Below, piece by piece: positions 11,499 through 21,777 of a DNA stretch of 64,000 nt (position 1 is its first letter; every line of letters begins with the position of its first letter). The position numbers and the translations under genes are program-made. A model generated the notes under the pieces. That model made no database searches. It had not been told where the DNA came from and worked only from the letters and a program-made list of their open reading frames with translations. Source of the stretch: Nepenthes gracilis (Eukaryota > Streptophyta > Magnoliopsida > Caryophyllales > Nepenthaceae); NCBI GenBank assembly GCA_033239525.1, contig BSYO01000022.1, positions 9,319,947 through 9,383,946 on the forward strand, read 5' to 3'.

Positions 11499-11891
11499 AT
11501 GGTGCACGCTTCACTTCTCGAATTTTTTCACCAAGTTAGGGAAGAGTCCAAGCAGGAGGTGGTGCAGTGCGTGGGAGCCAAAACTGCCGCGCTCAAGGAT
11601 GAGAACGAGCTGCTAAAAGAACGGGTCGTGCGGCTAACGCAGGAGAGCAAACAACTAAAGGAGCAAAACAGGCGGCTGGCAGAGGAAAGCGAACAATTGA
11701 GGGCGCAGAGCAGGTGGCTACCGAAGGAGGGCGAACGACTTATGGAGGAGACTGGGCAACTGAGGCAGGAGATTGAGCGACTGAGGGGATGGACCTCTAC
11801 CCTGGTGGATGATGTATCTCGCCTTATTGCTGTCCTTAGGCTACAACTCACTCCGGAAGAGATGCGCATTGCACTCAATGCCAGATTCTAG
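11499..11891 (+). CDS. Coiled-coil C-terminal part of the element B antisense ORF
   Basis: This open frame of 130 residues runs antisense to element B. It is almost wholly a predicted coiled coil: from about residue 35 it repeats a 14-residue (two-heptad, 42-bp) unit, as in LTQESKQLKEQNRR, LAEESEQLRAQSRW and LPKEGERLMEETGQ. It ends with LTPEEMRIALNARF. The antisense ORFs of Tat-1 and Tat-2 also end in charged coiled-coil segments, and the position relative to the tandem block and array is the same, so I infer it is their equivalent. The ATG follows TTTACTCTTACAG/GT, which resembles a 3' splice site, so this may be a last exon. The N-terminal half seen in Tat-2 was not found here. Function is unknown. 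Confidence 0.5.
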   Translation: MVHASLLEFFHQVREESKQEVVQCVGAKTAALKDENELLKERVVRLTQESKQLKEQNRRLAEESEQLRAQSRWLPKEGERLMEETGQLRQEIERLRGWTSTLVDDVSRLIAVLRLQLTPEEMRIALNARF

Positions 11892-12589
11892 GATAGTAAC
11901 CGCCTGTGACACCGAATTGTCTCCATTGCACTTTTGGGTGTTTTCGTGGGTATATTGCATCCAGGGAACGCCAGGATTCCCATCAGCTCCAGTTTGAGAG
12001 ACTTCCCGGGAGAGGCTGGACCGCCAAACTCGTAGGATCAGGATAGCCCTTGTATTTTTCGTTGTATAGTGTCGTGTTATAACGTCATTCATCTCTGACA
12101 AATGAAAAGCAACTATCTCTCCCTGCACCTGATGTCTTTGGCTGCATGATACAACTTTTGAATCTTTATTCATGTATTAGAGGCTAAGCTGTGAAACTAT
12201 TGTCGCCAAGACCCCAATCCGGCGCCTTCTTGCGCTATACTCGTCCTTCATTAGAGGATGTCATCGCATCTCGCGTGTTTAGTGGGAAGCTTGATCCAAT
12301 GAGGTGTACATCGTCGCAAGTCCCGTGGAGCTACACCAAGAGCCAACTGGGTTTTCAAGTCACAGCAACCGGACTCCAAGTCTAGGCCTTTGCACGGTAT
12401 CATGTCAATGCTTAGCCCTGCCCAGGGCGTCGTTGCTTTCGTGCGTACGGTCTTAGCCCACGACCGTCGTTAACTGATGGTGCTCTCTCCTTCGGGATAA
12501 AGTTGCCGCACGCATGCTAAAAAGCTCCCTAAGGTTTTGATGGCCGTTTTGTTGGAAACTCTAGGAGCTCCCAGGCCTAATACTTCGAC

Positions 12590-12800
12590 CACGTGGGCCG
12601 CTCGGTGCGGAACCGAGGTTTAGATACAACAGCGTATGGGCCACTCGATATGGGACCAATGTTAGATACGACCGCATATGGGCCGCTCGGTGTGGGACCA
12701 AGGTTTAGATATGACCGCGTATGGGCCACTCGGTGCAGGATCGAGGTTTAATTACAACCACTATGGGCCGCTTGATGCGGGACCGAGGTTTAGTCGTAGG
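12590..12800 (-). repeat. GGCCCA-type tandem block of element B
   Basis: Five degenerate units near 40 bp. On the plus strand each has TATGGGCCGCTCGGTG and GGGACCGAGGTTTAGAT; on the minus strand these become GGCCCATA and AACCTTGGTCC. They resemble the blocks of Tat-1 (2170-2400) and Tat-2 (60960-61200) and lie at the same place relative to the antisense ORF, in the orientation expected for a minus-strand element. Confidence 0.7.
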
Positions 12801-13299
12801 CGAGTGAAGACTCGCCTGATTTAGGGGCAGTCTAGGTCATATGATTTTATACAGTGTTATGCAGTCATTCATATGAACGGATAATACCACTACTCTATTA
12901 ATGGAAACGTGATTCAAGTAGGCAGTGCAATGCATGCAAGACTTACCTGGGTTCAGCGTGGAACTGTCGTAGGTGTTCGTCTGTGGGCGACATGCAACAC
13001 CCTCGGGACCTGTCTAAGGTTCTAAGCGCATGATCTGCATGTACCGCTTTGGAAGGTCATTGGGGCACTTCGTTAGGCACCTCGGCCTATGGCCCCTATG
13101 CTCCGAGGGATCTGATCTTTTGCCCAAACTAGCTAGGCAGCGCACGACAAATCCTCTGATAATGTTAGCTTTCTTTGGTCGCCAGGGGGTTGAGGGGCGA
13201 AGCCTCCAGCGCTACACTTGCAGGTAGGTGCTAATGGTCCAGGGAACGTGGGTCTAGAGTACCCGGTTGGATAGTGAATGCTTTACGCTCGAGGTCGAT

Positions 13300-13600
13300 C
13301 GTCCATCCGCATGGCTACCGGTAAAGGGGGTTGTCATCATGGGTGACCTTGCCTCCGGCTGATACAGTGGCTTGCACATGTGATGCTAATATCCCTTGAC
13401 CATCTTAGAGTTTAGAGGACGGAGTCCCCAAGCATGGCTAACCAAAGATGGGTCGTTGCGACGAATGACTTCGCTCTAGCCGAGGAAATAACTCGCGCTT
13501 GGGGTGTTAATCTTCTCTGTCCGTCCTAGAGCTAAGGAACAGAGCCCCCATGCATGGCTACCAAGTGAGGGATCGTCGCCATAAGAGGCTATGCTTCGAG
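13300..13600. repeat. Three degenerate GCATGGCTA repeats in the element B leader
   Basis: The core CCCCATGCATGGCTACC and variants lies near 13310, 13430 and 13548, each followed by a GGGATCGTCGCC-like stretch, giving a spacing near 120 bp. They sit just inside the putative primer binding site, in what would be the 5' leader. Confidence 0.45.
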
Positions 13601-13683
13601 TCATAGTGTTGGCTAAAACACGAGTGCAGTCCATCTTTGTGTAAGGGATTGAGTGTTGAGGGGAGAGGCTAGACTTTTTGTCG

Positions 13684-13703
13684 CGTTCCCACAGATAGTG
13701 CCA
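13684..13703 (-). promoter_or_regulatory. Candidate primer binding site of element B
   Basis: On the minus strand, directly after the LTR end CAACA and one T, the sequence is TGGCACTATCTGTGGGAACG. Its first bases agree with the 3' end of a plant tRNA (TGG plus GC.CC), as in Tat-2 at 55221. This site fixes the orientation of the element. Confidence 0.6.
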
Positions 13704-13704
13704 A

Positions 13705-15400
13705 TGTTGCATCCCGAGTTCTCGGTTGTCGTACGGATTATGGAGCCTTCAAATTCCTTGTTGTCCGAAGGTGATCGCGAACGGGTCCGGTTTCCGTCGC
13801 TGTGAATCTAAAACCTGTACAACACAAAGCACAAATAAAATGTCAGAGGTCAACGGGGGTTATCCCCCGTTGACACTCTGATACTCAAGTCAGATATCTT
13901 CTACAATAAACAGAGAAATACACGCTTAAAATGTGAGAATAAGGGGAGTATGAGAGGGACGTGTTTGGAGGCTTGAGCTCCATGAATACGCCGACGGAGG
14001 GCAACTTAAAGGTGCACCCGCGAGGGGCAGCTTGAGGATGTCCCTGCTTGAGGGTGCGCTCGTGGAGGGCAGCTTAGAGGTGCACCCACAGAGGGCGGTT
14101 TGGTGACGTCCCTGCTTTGGGGGCGCGCCCACGAAGGGCGGCTTAGAGATGTCCTCGCTTATGGGTGCACCCGCAGGGTGCGGCTTAGAGGTGCACCCGC
14201 GGGGCTACTTGAGGATGTCCTTCCTTGGGGGTGCGCCCGCGGAGAGCGGCTTAGAGATGTCCCCGCTTGGGGGTGCGCCCGCGGAAGGTGGCTTAGAGAT
14301 GTCCCCGCTAGGTACGCCCGTGAAGGACGGCTTAGAGCTATGCCCGCGGAGAGTGGCTTGGTGACATCCCCGCTTGGGGGTGTACCCGTGGAGGGTGGCT
14401 TAGAGGTGTACCCGCGGAGGGTGGCTTTGTGACGTCCCCGCTTGGGGGTGTGCCCACGGAGGGCGGCTTAAAGGTGCGCCCGCGGAGAGACTTGGAGATT
14501 TGTGAAGCGTGCTAGAACGATTGAACGTGGATCCTGTACGGCGTCCATCTAGGTTGTATCGGCGGGTAGCTAATCTTGGAAGAGCCTGTGTGGACTTGAT
14601 GGGTTGAACGGGACAGCCTGACCGTGGAAGATGCTAGACGGCTTCCTTTGGGGAAGCCCCATACTGCCATTTGCTAAAGGCTCTAATGCTGGGTGGCTTT
14701 TCGAGGCACTCCATTCTTATTCTGCTTAAGGGAATTGAGCGCCATTTAATGGGCTTCCTCTAGCTTCGCTAATGGCAAGCTTGGGAAGACACTCTAAAGT
14801 CTCCACAGCCCTGGGTCTGGTCGAGAACTTCGGGTGGTCGCAGACGCCATCGATGGGCAGCTGGGAGCTTCTTGTTGGAGTGATGTGAACGTCGGCTGAG
14901 CTAAGACAGGGATTCAACCCCATATTCCATTTTGCTGAGAGGCTCTGGGCTCCATTTTAGGGGAAGCCTTACTGAATGCGTCGGTCGCCATTAGAGAGAG
15001 AGAATCTAGGCTCTATTCTGGCTGGGAACACAGGGAGCACGAGGCACCCTGCTGGGGGCTTTGCCCTCCCTGATTTGAGGAAACAATTTTTGTGCGCCAT
15101 GGAGGGTGAGCCTCATGCTCTACCTAGCACTGAATCAAGAGGAAATTGCTGGACGACATCGCCGGGCGAACCCCGTGCCCTGTTTCACCAGAAACGAGAG
15201 CGGAGGAGTTGGTCATCATCAACAATGAGAGCTTCGTGTCCTGCTTGGCTCGCCATTAGCTGGAAAGTGCAGGCCACCGTTGAGAAGAGCTTCACGCTCT
15301 GTTGAGGGGTGTATCTGGGCGCCATCGTTGAGGGAGCCTCGAGCTCTATTGCACAGAGAACAGAGGGTTGGGTGTCGTTCACTAGGAAAGCCGGAGAGCA
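13705..15400 (-). repeat. Element B LTR at high coordinates (5' LTR on the minus strand)
   Basis: It starts TGTTGCATCCCGAG on the plus strand and follows 7834-9391 base for base with scattered changes to GAGAGCA at 15400, where AT-rich unique DNA begins. It is about 140 bp longer than its partner, mostly from the minisatellite at 13975-14490. Confidence 0.75.
13975..14490. repeat. Minisatellite inside the element B 5' LTR
   Basis: About twelve degenerate units near 40 bp of the same family as 8100-8490, with cores GGTGCGCCCGCGGAG and GATGTCCCCGCTTGGG. The higher unit number in this LTR shows copy-number change after insertion, or unequal copying at insertion. Confidence 0.8.
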
Positions 15401-16440
15401 AGGTAATAATATTTACCCATGATGCAACTCCTAAATCTTTAAGTTTTAATAATAATAAGGTAGATTTGCAATTGATTTTAAGGAATAGAGGAGATTACTT
15501 GCCTGATATGCGATGATGAATACTCCAGCAGCTTCAAACAGTAACGATGGACAACGGCGACACCAAATAACAACCACGGCAACAGCTACTCTTTCTCAGG
15601 CGACAACGGCGGCTACAACGACAATGACAACAATGGTGCTGCTCAACAAAACAGAAAAGAGAAGAGGAAGAGAGAGATAGTGAGAAGGGCGCCGAAGGAA
15701 CAAATGGGGAAGATGACTGTTTGTTATTTCCTCCCCAGACAAAGCCACAGCCGTTGAATGCAAATGTATCCAATGGCTACATGTGCTTCCTTCTTTTCGA
15801 AAAAAAAAAACCTTGTTTTTTAAATTTTATTCGCAGCCGTCCGATGCGTTTTCCATCCAATGACTAAAATTGCCTCCGTGTTTTTTTAAAACGTTTCCTT
15901 TTTTTTTAAATAATAAAAACGGGGGCCGTTAGATGAGCGTCGTAAGCGCCGTAACGCCGAAGTTTGGTGTAGGGTTAGCCATTGTATGTATACCAATGGT
16001 TGCTGATATTGTTTGGTGGAAGCAGTTGTACAAGTGGAGCTCGCAGCATGTTATACCATCTCATGTCGTCGTGATAACATACGACCTGAGTTCTATAAAA
16101 AACGTGGACATGGAGAAAAAGCATTAGCAGTGAGCAACAAACACACGGACAGCAAGCTGTTGTGGCCTTCTTATAAACAAACACACAGACGTTAATATTC
16201 TTGTAAACATCAAACACACAAAAGTCATATAATTAGAAAAAAACACACTTCTTGTGTGCAATGAGCAGTAAAATAGTAAAAAGTGAGCAGTTCCTCTAAG
16301 AAGTGAACAAATGTACCCACTTTTTGTGTTTAATTTTGTTCAAACAACCTTTGGGTCTTATTGTAACCATCTATCCTACACAATATTTCACATCTTTAAT
16401 TACTCCATCGACAATTTGTTCTGAGACATTCACCGCAATT
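15401..16440. other. Spacer without a supported gene
   Basis: AT-rich ends flank a CAA/ACA-rich patch at 15536-15660 whose minus frame is Cys/Ser-rich low complexity. A GCCGTTAGAT motif lies at 15926-15936 and a related GCCGTCCGATG at 15836-15846, a pattern often seen in plant intergenic repeats. Nothing here is convincing as coding. Confidence 0.6.
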
Positions 16441-18061
16441 AAAGCCTCCCGGCTCATCCCTTCTTCGAAGCCGAGGTAACAAAAATTGGTCCACAATTTT
16501 ATTAAGTCCAATAGTAATCTCTTTCATCTTTTTTCTCCCATCTGAAGAATATCCCATTTGGATATGATTTTACATGAAATTGTCAGTTAACTTCCCCAAC
16601 TATGTACACAAATTATCCGCGGTGTTTTGAATTTCAAGTGTCAAAATAATTTCATTATAACATTTTGTGTTTCAAGTCCACCTAACCATTCCATAATGCT
16701 CAGGAATAGCAATCATGCAATAGAGATTGAAAACTATGAAAGAATACACAATATTCTGATAGTTTGACATTTTCTGCAAGTACAGTCCGCTATTTTGGTT
16801 GATGCATCAAAAATAACTTTAATCTCATTTATCAGTTGCATGAAATAAATTATGACATGAAGGTGATCTTCACTCAAAATAATACGCTAACCCTGTACCT
16901 CAAGTAACTATTTCTGAACTACCTTAAACACGATTAGAGTATAACCTCTTGAAACTTAAATCATAAAGGGATAATAACTCATAATAATATCAGAAACTTT
17001 TTGCCTACATGAAAAATTAGCTATCAATTCTTTATATTTTTTCTTATCAAACACCCTACCGAAATTATAGAAAAAGTCTCATATTTAAATCATATTTTAG
17101 ATGCGACTTTAAGCCACTTTTTAGGCTTTCTAATAGTTCAGTGTTCTATATGTACAAAATAAAGATATTTCTCATGCAGTACGAAGCCTACTTGTAATGC
17201 ATACTATACATACCTTCTAGCCATAAGCAGGCATACAAGCATTCTTCATTAGAAATCATTGTTACCCATACAGCTTCCAAGTCTATATCATCATCAAATC
17301 TATGCATGCATCTAATAAGTTCATGAAGCAATTCACAACGAAAATTCAAGTGCTTGGTAGCATTTTATAAAATACACCACGTATACAAGTCTTGAAAACT
17401 ACAGGACATTAGCAAATAATTTGCTTTAACCATTTTGGTAACTTGATTAGTAAAAATAGTCATAGATCTTTGTCCACCATATCATCTCAAAAATTTCTCA
17501 AACAATCATTCAAAATATTTTGCTATCTCATCATGTAACAATGAAACTCCAAATACGAGCATCAGTCTATCATGGCTAAATCTAATGAAAGTACCGAAAA
17601 CTTCAAACATTTGTTTATTCCATATGTTGCGTCGAACGTAACATCTCCAAAGGTCACATGATCAGGAATCATTTCTACATCAGCTCAGAAGATGTTAGTT
17701 ATCAACTCATTTGTATCAAGCTATATAGTATTTAAAAATTGTCCCTTTTTTTTTAATTTTTAGTTATGAAAGCATCTTAATATGACCTCCGACTCACAAC
17801 ACTACATAGTCCGCTGTCTCTTAGCTTGAATATGGCATTTTTGATCTTCTACCATATATTCAATGCTTCTCCTACCACTAGCCTTTATAACCATTAGTTT
17901 ATGTGTATCACAAGGTCTCAAACCAGCATCTTGGACTATCTCAATAACATAACCTTGTACATTTGAAACCTCTCTTTGAGATCTTAATATATGTATTGTT
18001 TCAAGAGGCTCCAGTTTATGATTATACTTCCCCATAAAATTTTTAATAGCAATAGCCATAC
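16440..18061 (-). pseudogene. FAR1/MULE-type transposase pseudogene, main part
   Basis: FAR1/FHY3-type proteins descend from Mutator-like transposases and have a WRKY-GCM1 zinc-finger DNA-binding domain, a MULE transposase core and a SWIM finger. At 18059-17802 the minus strand reads KYNHKLEPLETIHILRSQRE and ends RRSIEYMVEDQKCH and QAKRQRTM, matching the end of the FAR1 domain and the linker. At about 17690-17630 it reads FGDVTFDATYGINK, the family motif with the first catalytic Asp. About 17580-17420 gives VFGVSLLHDEIAKYFE and MTIFTNQVTKMVKANYL, covering the second Asp region, where the usual TDQ has become TNQ. Stops and frameshifts are frequent below 17800. The 5' end was separated from this part by insertion of element C and continues at 22056. 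Below about 17150 homology is too weak to follow. Confidence 0.72.
18057..18061. repeat. Target-site duplication of element C (left copy)
   Basis: CATAC directly precedes the left LTR and is repeated after the right LTR at 22056-22060. Removing the element and one copy joins the FAR1 frame across the gap. Confidence 0.9.
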
Positions 18062-18608
18062 TATTACGTACTCATCCATACACCTTTCAAAGCTGGATGA
18101 CAATCTTCGCACAAGTAATTGAACTTAATATGATGGATTTTATTTTCTATTTTTATTTCCTTTGGCTGTTTCCCCCGTTTCCCCTCATGTTTGTTTTCTA
18201 TTTTGGGTTTTCGGTTAGGTTCTAACCACAATTGATTAGACTCTCACTATAAATATAACAGCCCACTTGGTTACAAGGAAGAAGGATATTTTTTGCCACT
18301 GTCTACTCACACACTCTCTCTCTGTCTCTTCTCTCGGCGCCCTTCCCCTTCCTTCTTGATCTCTCCCTCAAATGGCTGTCTCTCTCTCTGTTTCCTTTCC
18401 TCTCTCTCTTCTGCCTTTCCTTGATTCCTCTCTCTTTGCACATCAGCTCTCTACATCTCAGCCCCTTAGTACCATTACTCCGAGGTCTACTATAGCTCCT
18501 CGGTCGTTCCCCTTTTTTTTCTCTGATTTCTCTCTGCTGGACTCCCCTTGCCGCAGCAAACATCCCTTGCGCCTGCGATTACCCGACAACACCATGGAGC
18601 ATGCATCA
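18062..18608 (+). repeat. Element C 5' LTR
   Basis: 547 bp, matching 21493-22055 throughout, for example TTTCCCCCGTTTCCCCTCAT and TTTTGGGTTTTCGGTTAGGT. A CT-rich leader follows the TATA sequence. The ATG used by the internal frame (18594) lies inside the last 15 bp of this LTR; in the other LTR the same site is CCATGTTGCAC, so that frame is not kept there. Confidence 0.88.
18248..18255 (+). promoter_or_regulatory. TATA box of the element C 5' LTR
   Basis: TATAAATA lies about 50 bp upstream of a CT-rich tract and is kept as TATAAATG at 21679-21686 in the other LTR. This is the expected place for the LTR core promoter and fixes the plus-strand orientation. Confidence 0.6.
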
Positions 18609-19382
18609 TTAGGTGCTCTCATTGAGACGAAAGCGAAGGAGATCGAAGAACGTGCACTTGACGCACTCGAAGAAGCCGTCGCTGAGCTTGCCAACGCAAT
18701 AAAGGACCTCCGACGGGCTACCGACAAATTTGGAGCCACCATGTCCACCGCGGTTTCAACAACAGCACATATCCGATCGTCCTGCACCGAAATCAGCTCG
18801 TCCATCACCGAGTTCAGCCAATCGCTCCACCGAATCGAGCACAACACTCAACGGTCAGTGACCTCACATTCTGTGGCTTCTTCTACTAATGCTTCACATC
18901 TTCACTTTTTCCAATCTGTAATTCCTTCTCTCATTGGGTCAGCACAACCACATGTAACTCAAATCACTGTTCCTATTTCCCCTACAAAACAAATTCGGCA
19001 CTCCTGTACCAATCGCATCGACCGCTTCACCTTGCCGACAGCAAATTCCTCTTTATTTTCCACTTCACCATCGTTCGTGGCTTCCACCTCTGAAACCTTA
19101 CCCCAACATGCTCTGACCAAACCATTACCATCGCAAACTCCTTTTTTCCCCATTTTACCTCAACAATCCCCATTTACTCAGATATCCACTAATTCCTCCT
19201 TAGCTCTGCTCAGTAAACTCTCTCTTCCAAGCCTACTATTCCAGATCCCATGCTTGATAACGGAGACAGATGACTCTGTCCAGATAATGGCACAACTTGC
19301 CTCTATTACGTCTCCATCTACACTTCACCACATTTTGGCTTCCCAACCAGAACTCCATTCCTCTTCTACGGGACAAAATTGA
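18594..19382 (+). CDS. Gag-like start ORF of element C (unrecognised)
   Basis: The frame is open from 18372, but the first plausible element ATG is at 18594, at the LTR edge, giving 262 residues. Residues 1 to about 50 are an acidic/basic helix likely to form a coiled coil (KAKEIEERALDALEEAVAEL). The rest is rich in Ser, Thr and Pro, with no zinc knuckle, membrane segment or catalytic motif. Plant Ty3/gypsy gags often begin with such a helix, so by position it may be a truncated gag. I do not recognise the protein and would not exclude a frame that is open by chance. The stop at 19380 is followed by sequence with stops in all three frames for about 300 bp. Confidence 0.4.
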   Translation: MEHASLGALIETKAKEIEERALDALEEAVAELANAIKDLRRATDKFGATMSTAVSTTAHIRSSCTEISSSITEFSQSLHRIEHNTQRSVTSHSVASSTNASHLHFFQSVIPSLIGSAQPHVTQITVPISPTKQIRHSCTNRIDRFTLPTANSSLFSTSPSFVASTSETLPQHALTKPLPSQTPFFPILPQQSPFTQISTNSSLALLSKLSLPSLLFQIPCLITETDDSVQIMAQLASITSPSTLHHILASQPELHSSSTGQN

Positions 19383-19689
19383 TTAGCGTGTTTCCATCAC
19401 TTCTTCATCAATGAAGGACCAACCTAGTTGCAAAATGCTTTGTCTAGAAGGAAGAGGAAGTGTCCTGGCTGAATCGACAAATGGTGCAGCTAACCTCCAA
19501 CCATCCTTCGTTGCTATGTGGCAGTTAGCCTTCGTTGCTGAGCATTATTTGTTGCGTTGTTGAAGCTGCCAATATGTTACAGGTGTTTGCATGTTTGATA
19601 CGGATGTTTATGAAGTAATGCAATTGTCACCAATTAAAAGCTAATGCTCTCCATCTTCGGTGGCTTTGAGTAGAAGACACGGTGAAAAT

Positions 19690-20874
19690 GAAAAATTTCC
19701 TTTCAGTTAGCCATTCGGGAATGCCAACTGCCTTTATACTGATGAGAAACTTCAAGAGTCAAAGGAAATTGATGATTTCCAAGGTGCGCTTCCTCCTAAC
19801 AAAGAACTGTTGCTAAAGTCTGTTAACCCACCGGCTTCGAGGCTTGCAAAGCACCTATGCGATCTGTATGGTGCCTGTGACTTTCATTATGGGCATGTCC
19901 AGAGTATGATATCAAGTGCCTTGAAGCATTATACCGAGCCCAGAGGATGCCAGTTAGGCAGGGCAGCTTCAGGGCAGATCCACATTAGTTTTCCTCATGC
20001 ACACCAGTATGGCTTCCAAGGTATTTCTGGTGATGGACAAGTATCCAATTCTCATACATTCTCACGTGATCTAGCAGCGGAAATACAGGATGTTTGGCCT
20101 ATTCCAAGAAAGGTTGATGTTATGAAATCAAAGATTGAGAATGGGCCGAATGTTGTCCAATTAGTTTCATCTGCCAATTCTTCTTGTGACCTTTCCTTTG
20201 GCTTTGAGATGACCATAAAAATCCCAAGTGTTAGGAAGGGGAAGGCTGAATCCTAGAGTCTGAAAATCTTACCTGATGATTTGGACATCTCCGGGCATCA
20301 ATTTCAAGAGTCAAGAGAGTTACCCGATGATAAGGAAGCTAAGAAGCGAATGTTCAAAAAGTGAAAGAGGACTCACAGTTCTGAAGGGGTTGGGTTGGTT
20401 AGAGAAGACAGTGAGTGGGGTGAAATGCACTCTCTTCCGGATCGTGATATAGGGCCATCCTATCTGAAAGTAGTAACTTCCCGAAATGGGCAATTTGGAA
20501 GAGTTATGGGGACCAAGGGGTTGTCAGGATCAGCTGGTCTTTTCACTATCGAAAGCAGCGATAGTTGGAAGGATGATTGCGTTGGAACTATGTCCAGCTC
20601 TCGATCCCTTCCTGCTTCTACTTATCTGGAACGCACTAAAATCATCTTGGGGTATGGAGCTCTGGGTGCTAGTGTTGGCACCGATCTGTCTTCTGTTGCA
20701 CTAGGGAATGGCAAGGATAGGACAGGCATGAAATGGGACATAGATCAACGGAGGAGCAAGTATATGGTCATGAGGAAGCTACATGCCAATGCAAAGTCAA
20801 TTCTTGATCAAAGTGAGTTCAGTTGGAATGACATGACGGTTCTATCACTGCCAAAGATAATATGTAGAATTTAG
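19690..20874 (+). pseudogene. Upstream part of the host-like sequence in element C
   Basis: Two long frames (19810-20256 and 20395-20874) in the same phase, joined by short stops at 20254 and 20362, read as hydrophilic protein with no retroelement motif. Examples are PPASRLAKHLCDLYGACDFH, EIQDVWPIPRKVDVMKSKIE and DQRRSKYMVMRKLHANAKS. Shortly after 20850 the likely frame shifts by one and leads into the YTH segment. I do not know this protein. Since it runs into the YTH domain with little interruption, I infer it is the N-terminal region of the same captured transcript. Absence of obvious introns would fit an mRNA origin but cannot be proved here. Confidence 0.5.
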
Positions 20875-21050
20875 AGTATATATTCACTGCAGTAACTCAA
20901 AAGCAAGATATGTGGAATTTGGATGATCCAGAGAGCTCCAGCTATAGAGCAACCAAAGATATTGACCCTTCTACAGCTGAAGAGCCACGATTTGGTGAAA
21001 GTTTGATAGAGAGTTCATGTGCTGTTCAAAAGATGAAAAAAATCAGTACA

Positions 21051-21299
21051 AGAAACTTCATTATTAAGAGCTTGAATCATCATAATATACAACTATCAAT
21101 TGAAAAGGGTAATTGGGCTACTCAAGTCATGAACAAACCAATCCTGGAAGAAGCCTTTGATAATTCTGATAGAGTAATTCTCGTATTTAGTGCCAACATG
21201 ACTGGTTTCTTCCAAAGCTATGCCCAAATGATGTCTTCTGTTGGCTGTAGATGGGGCAATGTTTGGAGTCAAGGAACTGGTGGAAATTCTGAATTTGGG
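21051..21299 (+). pseudogene. Truncated YTH domain (plant DC-type) inside element C
   Basis: YTH domains bind N6-methyladenosine in RNA. The frame beginning at 20910 reads NFIIKSLNHHNIQLSIEKG, WATQVMNKPILEEAF, VILVFSANMTGFFQ and AQMMSSVG, matching the first half of the YTH domain in its DC-type plant form (At4g11970-like rather than ECT/DF-type). The two tryptophans that line the m6A pocket in this family appear kept (codons at 21114 and about 21264). The domain stops after QGTGGN at about 21290: the second half, with the conserved VKW and ISRDGQE-type motifs, is missing. The following residues instead lead to a chromodomain-like tail. A working m6A reader is therefore unlikely. The upstream part of the same source gene is probably 19690-20874. 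Confidence 0.75.
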
Positions 21300-21492
21300 G
21301 TGGTGTTGGCATGGGTGCTGGTGCGGAATTGTGATGGTACCAGCACACTGTTTAGCACCTCATTGTTTGGGCTTGAATATGTCACTATGGGTTGGACTGG
21401 TTGGGCTCGAGAGGCCACTTTGGAAGCCGTTGCTAAATCTCATCCGTCCCTTCTCTTGATCAACCTTGAGGACAAGGTTATGGGAACGACAA
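21300..21492 (+). pseudogene. Chromodomain-like pol end of element C
   Basis: After the YTH segment the frame reads WTGWAREATLEAVA and LLLINLEDKVMG, resembling the W..P..EATWE and NLEDKV ending of chromovirus pol proteins. It lies directly before the 3' LTR, where that ending belongs. The purine-rich stretch at 21466-21492 (GAGGACAAGGTTATGGGAACG) may include the polypurine tract. This is the main clue to the class of the parent element; it is short and should be tested by profile search. Confidence 0.5.
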
Positions 21493-21731
21493 TATTACGT
21501 ACTCGTCCATACACCCTCCAAAGCTGGACGACAATCTTCGGCACAGTAATTGAACCTAATGTGACGGATTTCATTTTCTGTTTTTATTTCCTTTGGCTGT
21601 TTCCCCCGTTTCCCCTCATGCTTATTTTCTATTTTGGGTTTTCGGTTAGGTTCTAACAATAATTGGTTAGACTCTCACTATAAATGTAACAACCCATTTG
21701 GCTATAAGGAAGAAGGATATTTTTTGCCACT

Positions 21732-21777
<46 letters not shown>

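Larger units (their letters stand above)
7834..15400 (-). mobile_element. Element B: large gag-pol-less Tat derivative, minus strand
   Basis: Two direct repeats (7834-9391 and 13705-15400) flank about 4.3 kb. Read on the minus strand, the LTR at 13705 ends in GCAACA and is followed by TTGGCACTATCTGTGGGAAC. That is the same arrangement as Tat-2 (LTR end, T, then TGGCACCGTTTGTG). The interior has, in element order, a leader with degenerate repeats, a GGCCCA-type tandem block, an ORF antisense to the element, and a long tandem array. No gag, protease, RT or integrase could be read, so it looks non-autonomous. Bases outside the LTRs (AGAAT before 7834, AGGTA after 15400) do not match, so one end may be truncated or rearranged. 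Confidence 0.75.

Noticed and set aside
15534..15773. Minus-strand Cys/Ser-rich short frame that could pass for a small secreted peptide
   Set aside because: Composition comes from a CAA/ACA trinucleotide patch, and there is no credible signal peptide or ordered cysteine pattern.
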